64,000 nucleotides of DNA from Phycisphaerae bacterium (GCA_023150615.1 JAKLKO010000003.1:1-64000); one strand, 5' to 3'. Positions 8,133-17,881 are shown, numbered from the stretch's first letter. Numbers and translations are program-made. The notes: generated by a model from the letters alone, not told the origin.

Positions 8133-9614
8133 CTATTCAAGCATCCCCGGTTGCGTCGTCGACTCGCCGATGTAGCCGAGCGATTTGAGGTATTCGAGCC
8201 GCTGGCTCTCGTCCCCCTGCGCAGCCTGCGAGATGGCCGCGCGGTCGATGTAGTCCTCGTATGAATCGATGTACGTCACCGGATGCTTCGCGAGAAACTC
8301 CGGCTCGATCAGCTCCGTCAGCACGCGCCCCGGCATGTCCCGCGCAACCGGAAGCCCCATCAGCGCCAGGATCGTCGGCGTTACATCGAGCACGGTCGGC
8401 TGCGTCGTCGGCACGGCCCCTTTGCGGATCGGCCCACCCGACGCGGCGAAGAACCCGTCGAGATGGTGGATCCCGGTCATGCCGACGTTGACCGGCCGCC
8501 CGAGCGACTCCGTCCGCTCGATCCCCACCTCGCGATAGTCAATGCTCGTCGTCTCCGACGGCAGCTTGCCCGATGGCTGGAACCCGTGGTCCGACACGAT
8601 GATGACGACCGTCTTCGGATCGACCGCCGACAGCAGCGCCGACAGGTACCGGTCGTTGTGTTCGTACATGCCCGGGATCACCCGGCCGAGCCGCCGCGCC
8701 GCGTCGGCATCGACGCCCGCGCGGAACGCCGCCGGCTGGAAATAGTGCCAGAACGTGTGCGAGATCGGATCGGTCGCGATGAGGAAGACGAGGCTCAGGT
8801 CCGGTTGGCCCTTCGGCAGCAATCGCAATGCGACGTTTTCATACGTGGATTGTTCACAGTAGCCGAACTTCAGCACGCTCGGGCCGTGGAACGGGATCGG
8901 ATGCCGCGCGGCGAGCATCTCCTTCCGCTCCGATTCGGTCCAGTCCGCCAATGCACCGATCTCATCCATCGGCGGTTTCATCGGATCGACGACCAGCGTC
9001 TTGATCTCGTCGATCAGCGACTCGGGGTACGTCAGGTTGCGATCCGTCGGACCCGCCGTCCACGACTGCCACCGGCTGTGCGCCACCCGATCGGACACGA
9101 CAAACCCGCGAACCGGCTCGGCCGGCCAGGTTACCCACCAACCGATCACGCCGACCGACTTCGCGAACGGACCAACGAGGTTCCAGATCGCCAGCGTCTT
9201 GCGATCGGCCGTGGAGGTCAGCACCGGATGCGCCGCGTCGCCGCGCCCCCTCGACAGGAAGTCGTGGATCTGGTGCAGCCGCCGCGGCATGCCCGTCGCG
9301 ATCGTCGTCCAGATCGCCGGCGACAGCATCGGATTCTCCGACCGCAGGCGCGCGTAGCTGCCACGCTCGATCAGCCGCGCCAGCGTCGGCATGTTCCCGG
9401 CCTTGAGCAGCGGATCGGCCACGTCGAACGTCGCGCCGTCGATCCCGATCAAGAGGACCTTCAGATCGCTCGGGCGCGTCCGCTCGAAGATCGAACCGTG
9501 CCGCGGCGACGTGGAGTCGCCGCGATCGCACCCGCCGAATGCCAGTCCCACCGCGACGGCGGCGATCGAGAGCGCTGCGGGCGATTCCAGGCGCGGCCGC
9601 CGCCGCCTAATCAT
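8133..9614 (-). CDS. Alkaline phosphatase family lipoprotein (type I phosphodiesterase/nucleotide pyrophosphatase fold)
   Basis: A 493-residue protein with a signal peptide ending in a lipobox (AFGGC, Cys about residue 29), so probably a lipid-anchored envelope enzyme. Alkaline-phosphatase superfamily metal motifs follow: LLIGIDGATFDV near 55, the nucleophile region SPAIWTTIATGMP, DPISHTFWHYF, and VIIVSDHGFQ, with a late GIHHLDGFF. The nucleophile is most likely one of the Thr residues in WTTIATG. Related proteins hydrolyse phosphodiesters or phosphonates; the substrate is unknown. The start overlaps the stop of the upstream sulfatase-like gene by eight bases (ATGATTAG), indicating translational coupling. 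It is the third gene of the operon starting at 13597. Confidence 0.85.
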   Translation of the reverse strand: MIRRRRPRLESPAALSIAAVAVGLAFGGCDRGDSTSPRHGSIFERTRPSDLKVLLIGIDGATFDVADPLLKAGNMPTLARLIERGSYARLRSENPMLSPAIWTTIATGMPRRLHQIHDFLSRGRGDAAHPVLTSTADRKTLAIWNLVGPFAKSVGVIGWWVTWPAEPVRGFVVSDRVAHSRWQSWTAGPTDRNLTYPESLIDEIKTLVVDPMKPPMDEIGALADWTESERKEMLAARHPIPFHGPSVLKFGYCEQSTYENVALRLLPKGQPDLSLVFLIATDPISHTFWHYFQPAAFRAGVDADAARRLGRVIPGMYEHNDRYLSALLSAVDPKTVVIIVSDHGFQPSGKLPSETTSIDYREVGIERTESLGRPVNVGMTGIHHLDGFFAASGGPIRKGAVPTTQPTVLDVTPTILALMGLPVARDMPGRVLTELIEPEFLAKHPVTYIDSYEDYIDRAAISQAAQGDESQRLEYLKSLGYIGESTTQPGMLE

Positions 9615-11100
9615 GTCGATCCTCGTCTTCCGATTTCAGATATCCCAGCGATTGCAGGTGCTCGCGCTGCTCGCGCGTCAGCGACGGCTGCGTACTCGCC
9701 TGCCGCGCCGCTTCCGACGCCCGCCGGATCAGGTCAAGCTCGGCCACCATCCGATCGCGCCGCGCGGCTTCGGTCCCGGACAGGTCGCGCTGCTCGCGCG
9801 GGTCGTGCCGAAGATCGAACAAGCGCACGCGCGACGCCTTCGCCTCGCGGATCACCTTCCAATCCTCCTTGCGCAGCGCCTCGCCCGACTCGCCCCACAG
9901 GTTCCCGAACGCGTACACCGGCCGGTTCAGGTCGTCGCGACCCGTCATGAGCGGCAGCAGGCTGTCGCCCTGAATCTCCTTCGGCGCCGGCACGCCCGCC
10001 AACTCGCACAGCGTCGGCGCGACGTCCATCAATCGCACAACCGCCGAGACGCGCCGCGGCGTCAGCGACGTCCCGGACGCCGTCCGCCCCGGCGCGCGGA
10101 TCATTAGCGGCACGTGCAGCAACTCCTCGTAGAGCGTGTGCCCGTGCTCGAACCCGCCGTGATCGAAGAACTCCTCGCCGTGGTCCGACGTCACCGCGAC
10201 CACCGTGTACGATGACAACCCGCGCTGTGCCAGGCCGTCGAACAGCCGCCCCACCTGCGAATCCAGGTACGCCACCTCGCCGTCGTAAAGCTTCTCCAGT
10301 CGACGCACGATTGGCTCATCCAGCCGCACCTTGCCGCCGCGGAAGTCGAGCATGTCCTCCAGCCTTCCGAAGAGGATCGGCCCGGGACGGCGATCCTGCG
10401 GATCCGCGAAGCGCGTGCGGAACTCCGGCGGTGGGTCGTAGAGCAGGTGCGCATCGAAGTAGTGCACGAACAGGAAGAACGGTTCGTCTCGATGGTGGTC
10501 GATCCAGTTCAGCGCCGCGTCCGTCGTCGCATCGGCGCGACGTGCACTTTCGTTCGCGCGCGGCACGACCGCGTCAACATGCTCGAAGCCCTGCGTCATG
10601 CCGAACGTCTCGGTCACGAACAGCGCATTTACGATCGCGCCCGTTCGGAACCGCGCCGCTCGAAACCTCTCCGCGATCGTCTCGACCCCATCCGGCATTC
10701 GCTGAAACGTCCCCAGTCGACCGCCCGCCCCGTGCGACAGCGGATCGCGACCCGAAAACAGCGACGCGATCGACGGCAGCGTCCACGGCGCGTGAGAGTA
10801 CGCCCGCTCGAAGACCGCCGCCTCCTTCGCGAACGCATCCAGCGCCGGCGTCAGCCCGCGCGTCGAACCCAGCGACCCGAGCCGATCCGCCCGCACCGTG
10901 TCCAGCACGATCAGCACGACGTTGCGGCGCAGCGACGGCTCGGATGCCGGCCGGGCGATCAGATAAAGCCCCGCCGTCACCACGGCGATCACGCCGATCG
11001 AGATGGCAACGCCGCGCCCCATCAACGCACCCCGGACTCGTCCACGCGCGCCAATCCCATCCCCGTCCCGAATCGCTCGGCGCTTCGCCGCGCCGAACAT
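9607..11100 (-). CDS. Sulfatase-fold (alkaline phosphatase superfamily) membrane-anchored protein
   Basis: About 497 residues from ATG 11100, with an N-terminal transmembrane anchor (VAISIGVIAVVTAGLYLIA) and then a sulfatase domain beginning NVVLIVLDTVRADRLG. The active-site segment reads HAPWTLPSIASLFSG: Thr takes the place of the Cys/Ser that is converted to formylglycine in true sulfatases, so a phosphatase or phospho-group transferase activity is more likely than sulfate ester hydrolysis. Later metal motifs include VVAVTSDHGEEFFDHG and HGHTLYEELLHVPLMI. GAGG overlapping the upstream TGA supports ATG 11100; ATG 11022 is an alternative. It lies 10 bases downstream of the GT39-like gene and overlaps the next gene. 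Confidence 0.85.
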   Translation of the reverse strand: MFGAAKRRAIRDGDGIGARGRVRGALMGRGVAISIGVIAVVTAGLYLIARPASEPSLRRNVVLIVLDTVRADRLGSLGSTRGLTPALDAFAKEAAVFERAYSHAPWTLPSIASLFSGRDPLSHGAGGRLGTFQRMPDGVETIAERFRAARFRTGAIVNALFVTETFGMTQGFEHVDAVVPRANESARRADATTDAALNWIDHHRDEPFFLFVHYFDAHLLYDPPPEFRTRFADPQDRRPGPILFGRLEDMLDFRGGKVRLDEPIVRRLEKLYDGEVAYLDSQVGRLFDGLAQRGLSSYTVVAVTSDHGEEFFDHGGFEHGHTLYEELLHVPLMIRAPGRTASGTSLTPRRVSAVVRLMDVAPTLCELAGVPAPKEIQGDSLLPLMTGRDDLNRPVYAFGNLWGESGEALRKEDWKVIREAKASRVRLFDLRHDPREQRDLSGTEAARRDRMVAELDLIRRASEAARQASTQPSLTREQREHLQSLGYLKSEDEDRHD

Positions 11101-11110
11101 GGCCGCCGCC

Positions 11111-13597
11111 TCACTTCGGAACCGGCGCCGTCGTCGACGCTGCCGTCGCCGGCATCGTCGCCGGCTGCGTGGTCGGCAGCGCGAACCGGTACGGCTTGCC
11201 CGCCTTGAACAACCCGAGCTGCGCGGAATAGTGCTGCAATCGCGGATCTGACTCACTCGCCGTCTTCGACGAAAGCTGGCGGATCGCCTCCTGCATCGAC
11301 GTCACCGCATCGTCGAACCGCCCCACTTCCGCATAGGCCGCCGCCAGCGTGGCCAGCACGTGTGGGCGCCGGTCCGCCGGCTGCGTGCACGCACTCTCCG
11401 CGAGTCGCACGGCCTCGGCGCCGTCGCGAATCTCATCCATCGGCGACTTCGCAAGCAGCGACGACAAGACGAGCGCCGCCGCCTTGTCGCCCGGCTTTCG
11501 CGACAACTGGTCCCGGAGAATCTGCCGCGCTTCGGCGTGCCGACCCGCCTGGATGAGCACCGTCGTCACGTCCTGCAACACAGACGACTCGGGCGGCGCA
11601 AGGCGCACCGTCTCGCCGTAGTGCTTCGCCGCCTCAGGCCACTTGCCGATCAGCGCGAGCAACCCGGCGTAGCGCAGATGGATCTCCGCGGCATCCGGCT
11701 GCTGCTTCAGCGCCAGCTCGAAGTTCTCCTCGGCCTCCTCCACGCGCCGCAGCCGCGCGAGGATGTCCGCCAGCACCGCGTACGGCCGGTCCTTCTCCTC
11801 GAGCTGCGGCATGGTGCGCTTGAGCGTCACCGCCGCCTCCACCAGCGACCTGAACGCGCCCTCTGCGTCGTCGGCGCGAAGTTGCTCCTCGGCCGTCTTC
11901 AACAGCGACGACGCCAGCAACCGCAGCGCCGTCGTGTTCCCCGGGTTCAGCGCCAGCGACACGCGGCACTCCAACGCCGCGCCGCGATAGTCCTGCAACA
12001 CGGCCAGTGCCGCGGCCAGACCCTGGTGCGCCTCGACGCCGTTCCATGCCAGCGCCGCCGAACGCCGCAGCCACACCACCGAGTCGGCGTACTTGCCCGC
12101 CTGGTACGCCTTCGCCCCGCTGTCGAAATACTCCTTCGCCTTCGCGACGCCGCCGCCCAGGATCCCGAAATTCAGCAGCCCCGCCAGCACCACGATCCCC
12201 GCCAGCGCACCGCCAAGTCGCGGCCAGCGCTTCTCGTGATACGCGTCCCGCAGGCACAGCACCGCGTGAGCCGTCAGCACGATCAGCGGAAACGCCATCG
12301 GCAAGCGCATCGAGGAATCGACGTAGTACACCGCGATCGTCGCTCCATAGATCAGCGGGAACGCCCAGAGCGGAAACAGACCGCCGCCGCGACCCGACGC
12401 CAGAACGAGCGCGATGCCCACCAGCCCGAACGGCACGATGAACCCGTGATCCAGCGGCAGATGCTTCAGCATCCGTACACCCATCTCGGCCATCAGCGGC
12501 AGCGACCGCTCGACCGAGACCTCCGGCCGATCAAAGCACGCCGCGATCTTCGACAGCAACAGCTTCAAGATGTCGGCCGGCACGGCGGAGATCTCCTCCT
12601 GCGCCTGCGACCGGTAGTACTTCGCCACCCCGCCCGGGCCGAGCTGCTGACCGACTTCGCGCTCCGCACGCGACAACGCATCCTGGTAAGCCCCTCGCAG
12701 ATCGAGCCGGAAGCCCGGCACGTACGCATCCACGCCGCTCGCGTCCAGCGAGTTCCCGGCGAACAGCAGCAGCGCTGGCCGCGTCGAAATCAGCACCAGG
12801 TCCTGCGACACGCGCGAATTTCGCGCCGCCACGCCGGCGATCGGCACGACAAGCCCGATCAGCATCGCCACGACGGCCGCGCTGCGCCGGCCCGCGCCAC
12901 CCGATGCCGCGATCGCCCAGACCAGCATCACGATCGCGAATGGCAGCACGCCGACCTGCGCCAGCGCCGCCAGCCCGAGAGACAAACCCGCCAGCAGCCA
13001 CGAGCCCACGCCCCCGCGCATCGCCCCACGCAGCGCCAGCCAGATCGCCGCGGTCAGCAGCAGCACGACCGGCGTCGTCGGTGTCAGCTCCACGCTGCGA
13101 AAGACCGCGACCCAGTACGTCGCCGCGCCCAGCCCGGCCAGAATGCCGGTCAGCCGGTCAAACGCCGTCCGCCCGAGCAAATACGCCGCGCCGCACGCCA
13201 GCGCGCCAAGGAACGCCTGCACGAACCGCGCGCCGAATCCGCCCGGCGACGTCACCCGATAGACGAGGCTCAGCCACCACGCGTACAGCGGCGGCTGCGT
13301 GTACGCGTTCACCTCGTACGGCTCGCCCTTCACGATCGACCGCGCCCATTCATCGTAATACGCCTCCGTCGCGCTCGACGCCGACGCCAGCGGGCCATCC
13401 TGCCATTGCGACAGACAGACCCAGCGCAGGGCGAACGCCGTGGCGATGATGACGATCAACCAGATGGCATCCGTCGCGTTGAATCGCGGCCGATCCAACA
13501 CGGACGTTGCGTCCGATGCGCCGGCCGCGTCCGCCGGTGTCGTTGGGGCAATTTCAGAACGCGAAATCGAGGGTCCGTCCGAAGGCGTGGAGGTCAT
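11111..13597 (-). CDS. GT39-like polytopic glycosyltransferase with C-terminal TPR region
   Basis: An 828-residue protein. Residues about 40-520 carry many transmembrane helices and a periplasmic-loop pattern of the GT39/ArnT/PMT type, with an acidic residue pair after the first helix (ATEAYYDEWARSIVKGE) and YTQPPLYAWWLS. The C-terminal part, about 520-800, is soluble and built of TPR-like repeats (YQAGKYADSVVWLRRSAALA, AEENFELALKQQPDAAEI). GT39-type enzymes transfer a sugar from a polyprenyl-phosphate carrier on the outer face of the inner membrane. The TPR half may recruit a partner or acceptor. It is the first gene of a tight three-gene operon with two alkaline-phosphatase-fold proteins, suggesting joint processing of an envelope glycan or polymer; this is inference. 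Confidence 0.8.
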   Translation of the reverse strand: MTSTPSDGPSISRSEIAPTTPADAAGASDATSVLDRPRFNATDAIWLIVIIATAFALRWVCLSQWQDGPLASASSATEAYYDEWARSIVKGEPYEVNAYTQPPLYAWWLSLVYRVTSPGGFGARFVQAFLGALACGAAYLLGRTAFDRLTGILAGLGAATYWVAVFRSVELTPTTPVVLLLTAAIWLALRGAMRGGVGSWLLAGLSLGLAALAQVGVLPFAIVMLVWAIAASGGAGRRSAAVVAMLIGLVVPIAGVAARNSRVSQDLVLISTRPALLLFAGNSLDASGVDAYVPGFRLDLRGAYQDALSRAEREVGQQLGPGGVAKYYRSQAQEEISAVPADILKLLLSKIAACFDRPEVSVERSLPLMAEMGVRMLKHLPLDHGFIVPFGLVGIALVLASGRGGGLFPLWAFPLIYGATIAVYYVDSSMRLPMAFPLIVLTAHAVLCLRDAYHEKRWPRLGGALAGIVVLAGLLNFGILGGGVAKAKEYFDSGAKAYQAGKYADSVVWLRRSAALAWNGVEAHQGLAAALAVLQDYRGAALECRVSLALNPGNTTALRLLASSLLKTAEEQLRADDAEGAFRSLVEAAVTLKRTMPQLEEKDRPYAVLADILARLRRVEEAEENFELALKQQPDAAEIHLRYAGLLALIGKWPEAAKHYGETVRLAPPESSVLQDVTTVLIQAGRHAEARQILRDQLSRKPGDKAAALVLSSLLAKSPMDEIRDGAEAVRLAESACTQPADRRPHVLATLAAAYAEVGRFDDAVTSMQEAIRQLSSKTASESDPRLQHYSAQLGLFKAGKPYRFALPTTQPATMPATAASTTAPVPK

Positions 13598-13741
13598 GAT
13601 CGTGTCGTCCCGGAACCAAGTTCTAGATTCGACCCGCGCGGCGCCGACTTGGCAGCCCGCGCGTCGCGGCTACGATACGCAGGTCGGTATTCATCGGCCC
13701 GACCAGCGCCCGATCTGTGGGCGACTGCGGAGTTTACACGC

Positions 13742-14125
13742 ATGCCCGCCTTCGAGCGACACGTCTTCGTCTGCACCAACACCCGCGAACCCGGCCATCC
13801 GCGCGGCTGTTGCAGTGCCAAGCAGTCCGGGCTGATCCGCGAGCAGCTCAAGGCCGAGATCGAACGCCGCGGACTGAAGCGCAAGGTCCGCATCAACCAG
13901 GCCGGCTGCCTCGACCAGTGCGAGCACGGTGTGACGATCGTCGTCTATCCCGAGGGCGTGTGGTACGGCTTCGTCAAGCCCGAGGATGTGCCGGACATCG
14001 TCGAGCAGCACCTCGTCGGCGGCCGGCCGGTGGAGCGATTGCGGCTGCCCGATGGCTGCGTGAACACGGAGCGATGTCCGCACCGCGGCGGCGGCGTGAC
14101 GCTGGGCATCAACCTGCCGCGGTAA
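13742..14125 (+). CDS. Thioredoxin-like [2Fe-2S] ferredoxin
   Basis: A 127-residue protein starting MPAFERHVFVCTNTR. The cysteine pattern (Cys at about 11, 22/23, then GCLDQC near 57-61) and the GVWYGFVKPEDVPDIVEQHL ending are those of the thioredoxin-fold [2Fe-2S] ferredoxins. There is an additional CC pair and two later Cys residues near the C-terminus (GCVNTERCP). Such proteins act as soluble electron carriers, often with NAD-dependent or hydrogenase-type partners, but no partner is adjacent here. It is divergent from the GT39-like gene with about 145 bases between. Family assignment is strong; partner unknown. Confidence 0.88.
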   Translation: MPAFERHVFVCTNTREPGHPRGCCSAKQSGLIREQLKAEIERRGLKRKVRINQAGCLDQCEHGVTIVVYPEGVWYGFVKPEDVPDIVEQHLVGGRPVERLRLPDGCVNTERCPHRGGGVTLGINLPR

Positions 14126-14177
14126 TCTTCCGCTGTCGGGGATGTCGGCGAGCCTGTCGCACGCGAGTATCGGCAGG

Positions 14178-14542
14178 ATGATGCAACGGGTTCTCCCAGC
14201 GCAAGTTCGCCTCGGCGTCGGGCTGCTGATCGGCTCCATGTCCGGCTGCGCGCCGTGCGACGTTTATCGCTTACCGACCGAGGGGCCTCGCGCTTCGCGA
14301 CGCAACTGGCCAAGGCCGATTGGGACGGCACGGTCGCGCCGTCGGATGGGCGGCGCGATTCCCTCGCGTTCATCGACATGCGGCCGCGCGAACTACGACC
14401 CGTCGAGGATTCGACGGCCCATCTCGTCCGCTTCCTGACCGCGCACTCAAAGCTCGTCACGGTTGAGCTGAACGAGCGGAACAAGGACTGTGTCGTCTAC
14501 TTCGACCTGGGCATCCATACCGACCGGCATGTCCGCTGGTAG
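14178..14542 (+). pseudogene. Small lipoprotein gene, apparently frameshifted
   Basis: ATG 14178 opens a good lipoprotein signal peptide (MMQRVLPAQVRLGVGLLIGS followed by MSGC), but this frame becomes Arg/Pro-rich junk within about 20 residues of the lipobox Cys. A different plus-strand frame then carries natural-looking sequence to the TAG at 14542 (LTDRGASRFATQLAKADWDG, later TVELNERNKDCVVYFDLG). The two fit together if one frameshift lies near 14260-14280. It may be a real pseudogene or a single-base sequencing error. The mature part resembles no family I know. Confidence 0.4.
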
Positions 14543-14733
14543 TTTCACGCGCCGCAGACCCGGACCACTCCGATCAACTTGATGCCTGTCTTTCCGGGCT
14601 TCGGGCGGTACCGACCGCTCGGCTGGGCCTGGAACCCCGAAGTCGCGCGCGCCGCCGCACGCTGCGTGTGAACGCGATCGCCCGCCACGCTCCCTCCGCG
14701 CCGCGAGCCCCCCCCCCAATGCATTCTGACGAA

Positions 14734-15312
14734 TCACCGCTGAACCGGACGGCTCAACTCCAGCGTCCAGTAGCGACCGTATCGCCCGCCGTCGAACACC
14801 ACCGCGCCCGCGTCCGTGAACTCCGGATCGAGCACGTTCGCGCGGTGCACCGGCGACGCCAGCCAGTCGTCCAGCACCTCCCGCGCGGAGCGCTGGCCGG
14901 CCGCGAGGTTCTCTCCGATCTTGACGAAGGCGTACTCGAACTTCTCAGCCCGCGCGGCCACGTCCGACTTGTCAAACGGGTCGACGTGCGAGAAGAAGTT
15001 GGCGTCGATCATTCGCGTCGTGTGATACTCGGCCAGATCGCACAGCGGCGCCGACAAGCTCAACCGCGGAAGGCCCGCCTTGGCGCGCTCCACGTTCAGC
15101 CCCTCGATCAGCGCTTCGACCAGCGCCTGCGAATCGCGCGGCGAGGTCGGCGGCGGCATCGGCGTAAGGTCGGTCGGATCATCCTGGACGACGCGGGCCG
15201 GCGCCTCGGCAGCGCCGGTCAAGGCCGCCAGCGGCGAATTCTCCTGGCAGCCCGCCGCCCATATCACAGCCCCGACAAGGGCCGCAGTCGTCAGTATGTT
15301 GGACCGAATCAC
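14734..15312 (-). CDS. CAP-domain (SCP/PR-1-like) lipoprotein
   Basis: A 192-residue protein starting at GTG 15312 (GGAGATCGG just upstream). The signal peptide ends in a lipobox (IWAAGC), followed by a Pro-rich linker and a CAP domain over about residues 65-190. Signature segments are LVEALIEGLNVERAKAGLP, AEYHTTRMIDANFFSHVDP, IGENLAAGQ, VLDDWLASPVHRANVLDP and YGRYWTLEL, giving the conserved His and Glu residues of the CAP cavity. Bacterial CAP proteins are secreted and of varied or unknown function. A run of ten C residues lies just beyond its stop codon. Confidence 0.9.
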   Translation of the reverse strand: MIRSNILTTAALVGAVIWAAGCQENSPLAALTGAAEAPARVVQDDPTDLTPMPPPTSPRDSQALVEALIEGLNVERAKAGLPRLSLSAPLCDLAEYHTTRMIDANFFSHVDPFDKSDVAARAEKFEYAFVKIGENLAAGQRSAREVLDDWLASPVHRANVLDPEFTDAGAVVFDGGRYGRYWTLELSRPVQR

Positions 15313-15571
15313 CCGATCTCCATCGCCGTAACCGATGCAATGACATCAAGTTACGATCGAAAACCGCGCAAGCGGCCGCGCGCCCCTCTCAGAGTCTATT
15401 CTCTCTATCGGCCGCCAACAAGTCTCTCTTCGCGGCCGCGGACCCCGATTCCGGCCGCCCGAATGGGCCTGCGTTCAGGCCGAATCGCCCAGCCGCCATT
15501 ACCATACCTATGGAAGTAGACGCACGACGGCGCGAAACGTTGACTCATCGCGCCGCCGGCCGACCATATCC

Positions 15572-16240
15572 ATGACGACCCTTTCGGCCGAAGCCGCGCT
15601 CGAACACGCCCGTATCGAGATGATCCGCGACCAATGCCGCGCCCGCGGCATCGGGGACGAGCGCGTCCTGGCGGCGATGGCGTCGATCGCGCGCGAGACG
15701 TTCGTGCCCGAATCGCTGCGCGACGAGGCGTACGCCGACCGCGCCCTGCCCGTGCAGTACGCGCAGACGATCTCGCAGCCCTACATGGTCGCCCTCATGA
15801 CGGCCGCCCTCGACGTGCAGAAGGAGCACGTCGTCCTCGAGATCGGAACCGGCACCGGGTATCAGACCGCCATCCTCGCGCGGCTCGCGCGGCACGTGCA
15901 GACCGTCGAACGCATCCCGGGCCTGAGCCATGACGCACGACGCCGGCTCGACGCCCTCGGCATTCAGAACGTCAGCTTCGCCATCGGAGACGGCAGCGCC
16001 GGCTGGCCGATCCTCGCCCCGTACGACCGCATCCTGATCACCGCCGCCGCGCCGGCCGTCGCGCCGGAGATGTTCGAGCAGTTGGCGATCGGCGGGCGCC
16101 TCGTTGCGCCGGTCGGGGCGGAGGACGTGCAGACGCTGATGGTCTACGACCGCGCGCCCGACGGCGTCCGCGAGCGTTCGCTCGTGCAGTGCCGGTTCGT
16201 GAAGCTCGTCGGCCGCGGCGGCTGGACCGTCGAGGAATGA
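15572..16240 (+). CDS. pcm: Protein-L-isoaspartate O-methyltransferase
   Basis: A 222-residue protein of standard PCMT length. Typical elements are the N-terminal region with ERVLAAMASIARETFVPE, the substrate-binding ALPVQYAQTISQPYMVALMT, SAM-binding motif I EIGTGTGYQTAILARLA, the acidic residue after strand beta-2 (TVERIPGL), and post-I/II motifs around APYDRILITAAAP. It repairs isoaspartyl residues in aged proteins by methylating them with S-adenosylmethionine in the cytosol. It ends nine bases from the convergent sugar transferase. Nothing is unusual. Confidence 0.95.
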   Translation: MTTLSAEAALEHARIEMIRDQCRARGIGDERVLAAMASIARETFVPESLRDEAYADRALPVQYAQTISQPYMVALMTAALDVQKEHVVLEIGTGTGYQTAILARLARHVQTVERIPGLSHDARRRLDALGIQNVSFAIGDGSAGWPILAPYDRILITAAAPAVAPEMFEQLAIGGRLVAPVGAEDVQTLMVYDRAPDGVRERSLVQCRFVKLVGRGGWTVEE

Positions 16241-16248
16241 CCGCGGCG

Positions 16249-16989
16249 TCAGCGCTCCGCGCTGGAGGGTGACCCGGCGCGCGGCTCCGATTCGTTCGAT
16301 CCGTTCGACCCGCCGCGGACCTCCTCGGATTTCGAATAGCGGACTTCGTAAATCTCGCCCCCGCGCCACAGGTGCGCGATCGTCCGCACCACGATCCGCA
16401 GGTCGAGCCACAGCGACCGCGCCAGCACGTATTGAACGTCGAGTTCCAGCTTCTCCTCGATCGTCAGGTTCGCGCGGCCGCTGACCTGCGCCAGCCCCGT
16501 CAATCCCGGCTTGACGCGCAGCCGCAGGCGTTGCCGCTCATTCCACTCCCGCGCTTGTTCGAGGTACAGCGGCCGCGGACCGACGAGCGTCATGTCGCCG
16601 CGAAGGACGTTCCAGAGCTGCGGCAGTTCATCGAGGCTGTACTCCCGAAGCGTCCGCCCCACGCGCGTCAGCCGCGGATCACCCGCTTCGTGCGGCGAAG
16701 GGCCGTACGGATCGACGTCGGTGCGCATCGTACGGAACTTCAGCAGCGTGAACGGACGCATGTCGCGCCCGGCTCGCGATTGTCGGAAGACGGCCGGACC
16801 GGGACTGTCGCGCCGGATGCGCCAGGCGATCCACGCCATCGGCAGCGCGAGCAGCAGCAGGCCGATCGACGCCGCGACGACATCGACGAGGCGCCGCAGG
16901 GCCTCGGCTCCGGGTGATGCGCGGGCGATCTCGACCGGCGGCGATGATTCCACGTGCGGCAGTATAACCCGCACCGAGCGGCGGCCCAC
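16249..16989 (-). CDS. Bacterial sugar transferase (polyprenyl-phosphate phosphoglycosyltransferase)
   Basis: A 246-residue monotopic phosphoglycosyltransferase. A hydrophobic re-entrant helix ([19 protein letters not shown]) is followed by the conserved catalytic core: [65 protein letters not shown] and [13 protein letters not shown]. It is the short form without the extra N-terminal helices of WbaP/WcaJ proteins. Such enzymes load the first sugar-phosphate onto undecaprenyl phosphate to start an exopolysaccharide or O-antigen repeat. It is divergent from the GT2 gene at 17066; no further polysaccharide cluster is in the window, so the product cannot be named. Confidence 0.92.
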   Translation of the reverse strand: MGRRSVRVILPHVESSPPVEIARASPGAEALRRLVDVVAASIGLLLLALPMAWIAWRIRRDSPGPAVFRQSRAGRDMRPFTLLKFRTMRTDVDPYGPSPHEAGDPRLTRVGRTLREYSLDELPQLWNVLRGDMTLVGPRPLYLEQAREWNERQRLRLRVKPGLTGLAQVSGRANLTIEEKLELDVQYVLARSLWLDLRIVVRTIAHLWRGGEIYEVRYSKSEEVRGGSNGSNESEPRAGSPSSAER

Positions 16990-17065
16990 GAACCCCCGCG
17001 AGGGATCGTGGCCGATCCCGCGCCGGCGCGGTATCGTGCTCGACTCGATTCAGGTGCGGTCGGAC

Positions 17066-17881
17066 GTGAAGAAACTCTCCGTCGTCATTCCGGTCTACAA
17101 CGAACGGACCACGCTCGAGGAGATCGTCCGCCGCGTCGTGCGTCAGGACGTCGGGATGCAGAAGGAAGTCGTCCTCGTGGACGATTGTTCGACCGACGGC
17201 ACGCGCGACCTGTACGATCGCATCCGCGCCGAGCACGCCGCCAGCAACATCCTCGTCTGCTATCACGACCGCAACGAAGGCAAGGGCGCCGCGCTGCGGA
17301 CCGGATTCGCGCGGGCGACCGGCGACATCATCGTGATTCAGGACGCGGATCTCGAATATGACCCGAAGGATTACGCGGCGCTGCTCGCCCCGATCCGGTC
17401 GGACAAGGCCGACGTGGTGTACGGCTCGCGCTTCGTCGGCGGCGGCGAGCACCGCGTCCTGTACTTCTGGCACATGATCGGCAACCGCGTGCTGACGCTG
17501 CTGTCGAACATGCTGACGAACCTGAATCTGACCGACATGGAGACGTGCTACAAGGTCTTCCGGCGCGAGGTGCTCGAGGAGATCACGATCACCTGCAACC
17601 GCTTCAATTTTGAGCCGGAGATCACCGCCAAGATCGCCCGGCCCAACCGACACGGACGGTACTGGCGCATCTACGAAGTCGGCATCTCCTACGCCGGACG
17701 CGATTACTCCGAGGGCAAGAAGATCACGTGGAAGGACGGCGTATCAGCGATCTGGACCATCGCGCGGTTCGGCCGGCCGCGCGAACTGCTGTTTGTCACC
17801 GTGCTGGGCGCGTTCGGACTTCTCGTGACGCTTGCCGCGGCGAGCTGGCTGGTGCGGCTGGTGCGATTCGGCGTGTTCTGA
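17066..17881 (+). CDS. Family 2 glycosyltransferase
   Basis: About 271 residues from GTG 17066 ([20 protein letters not shown]); GTG 17054 is an alternative start. GT-A fold motifs are [33 protein letters not shown], the metal/nucleotide site [10 protein letters not shown], and VYGSRFVGG, then [13 protein letters not shown]. The C-terminus has one hydrophobic helix ([20 protein letters not shown]). This resembles the dolichyl/polyprenyl-phosphate sugar transferase group (DPM/ArnC-like), whose products are the donors of GT39-type enzymes, two of which are encoded in this window. That link is inference from families, not from linkage. Confidence 0.9.
   Translation: MKKLSVVIPVYNERTTLEEIVRRVVRQDVGMQKEVVLVDDCSTDGTRDLYDRIRAEHAASNILVCYHDRNEGKGAALRTGFARATGDIIVIQDADLEYDPKDYAALLAPIRSDKADVVYGSRFVGGGEHRVLYFWHMIGNRVLTLLSNMLTNLNLTDMETCYKVFRREVLEEITITCNRFNFEPEITAKIARPNRHGRYWRIYEVGISYAGRDYSEGKKITWKDGVSAIWTIARFGRPRELLFVTVLGAFGLLVTLAAASWLVRLVRFGVF

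Noticed and set aside
7631..8188. A 185-codon plus-strand frame between rnr and the phosphatase-family gene
   Set aside because: Only the first 45 codons look natural; the rest is Arg/Pro-rich and overlaps the convergent gene's end.
9607..11100. Calling this protein an arylsulfatase
   Set aside because: The formylglycine Cys/Ser position appears as Thr, so only the fold, not the activity, is claimed.
14708..14717. A run of ten C residues, considered as a phase-variation tract
   Set aside because: It lies between genes, beyond the stop of the CAP lipoprotein and away from any promoter or start codon.
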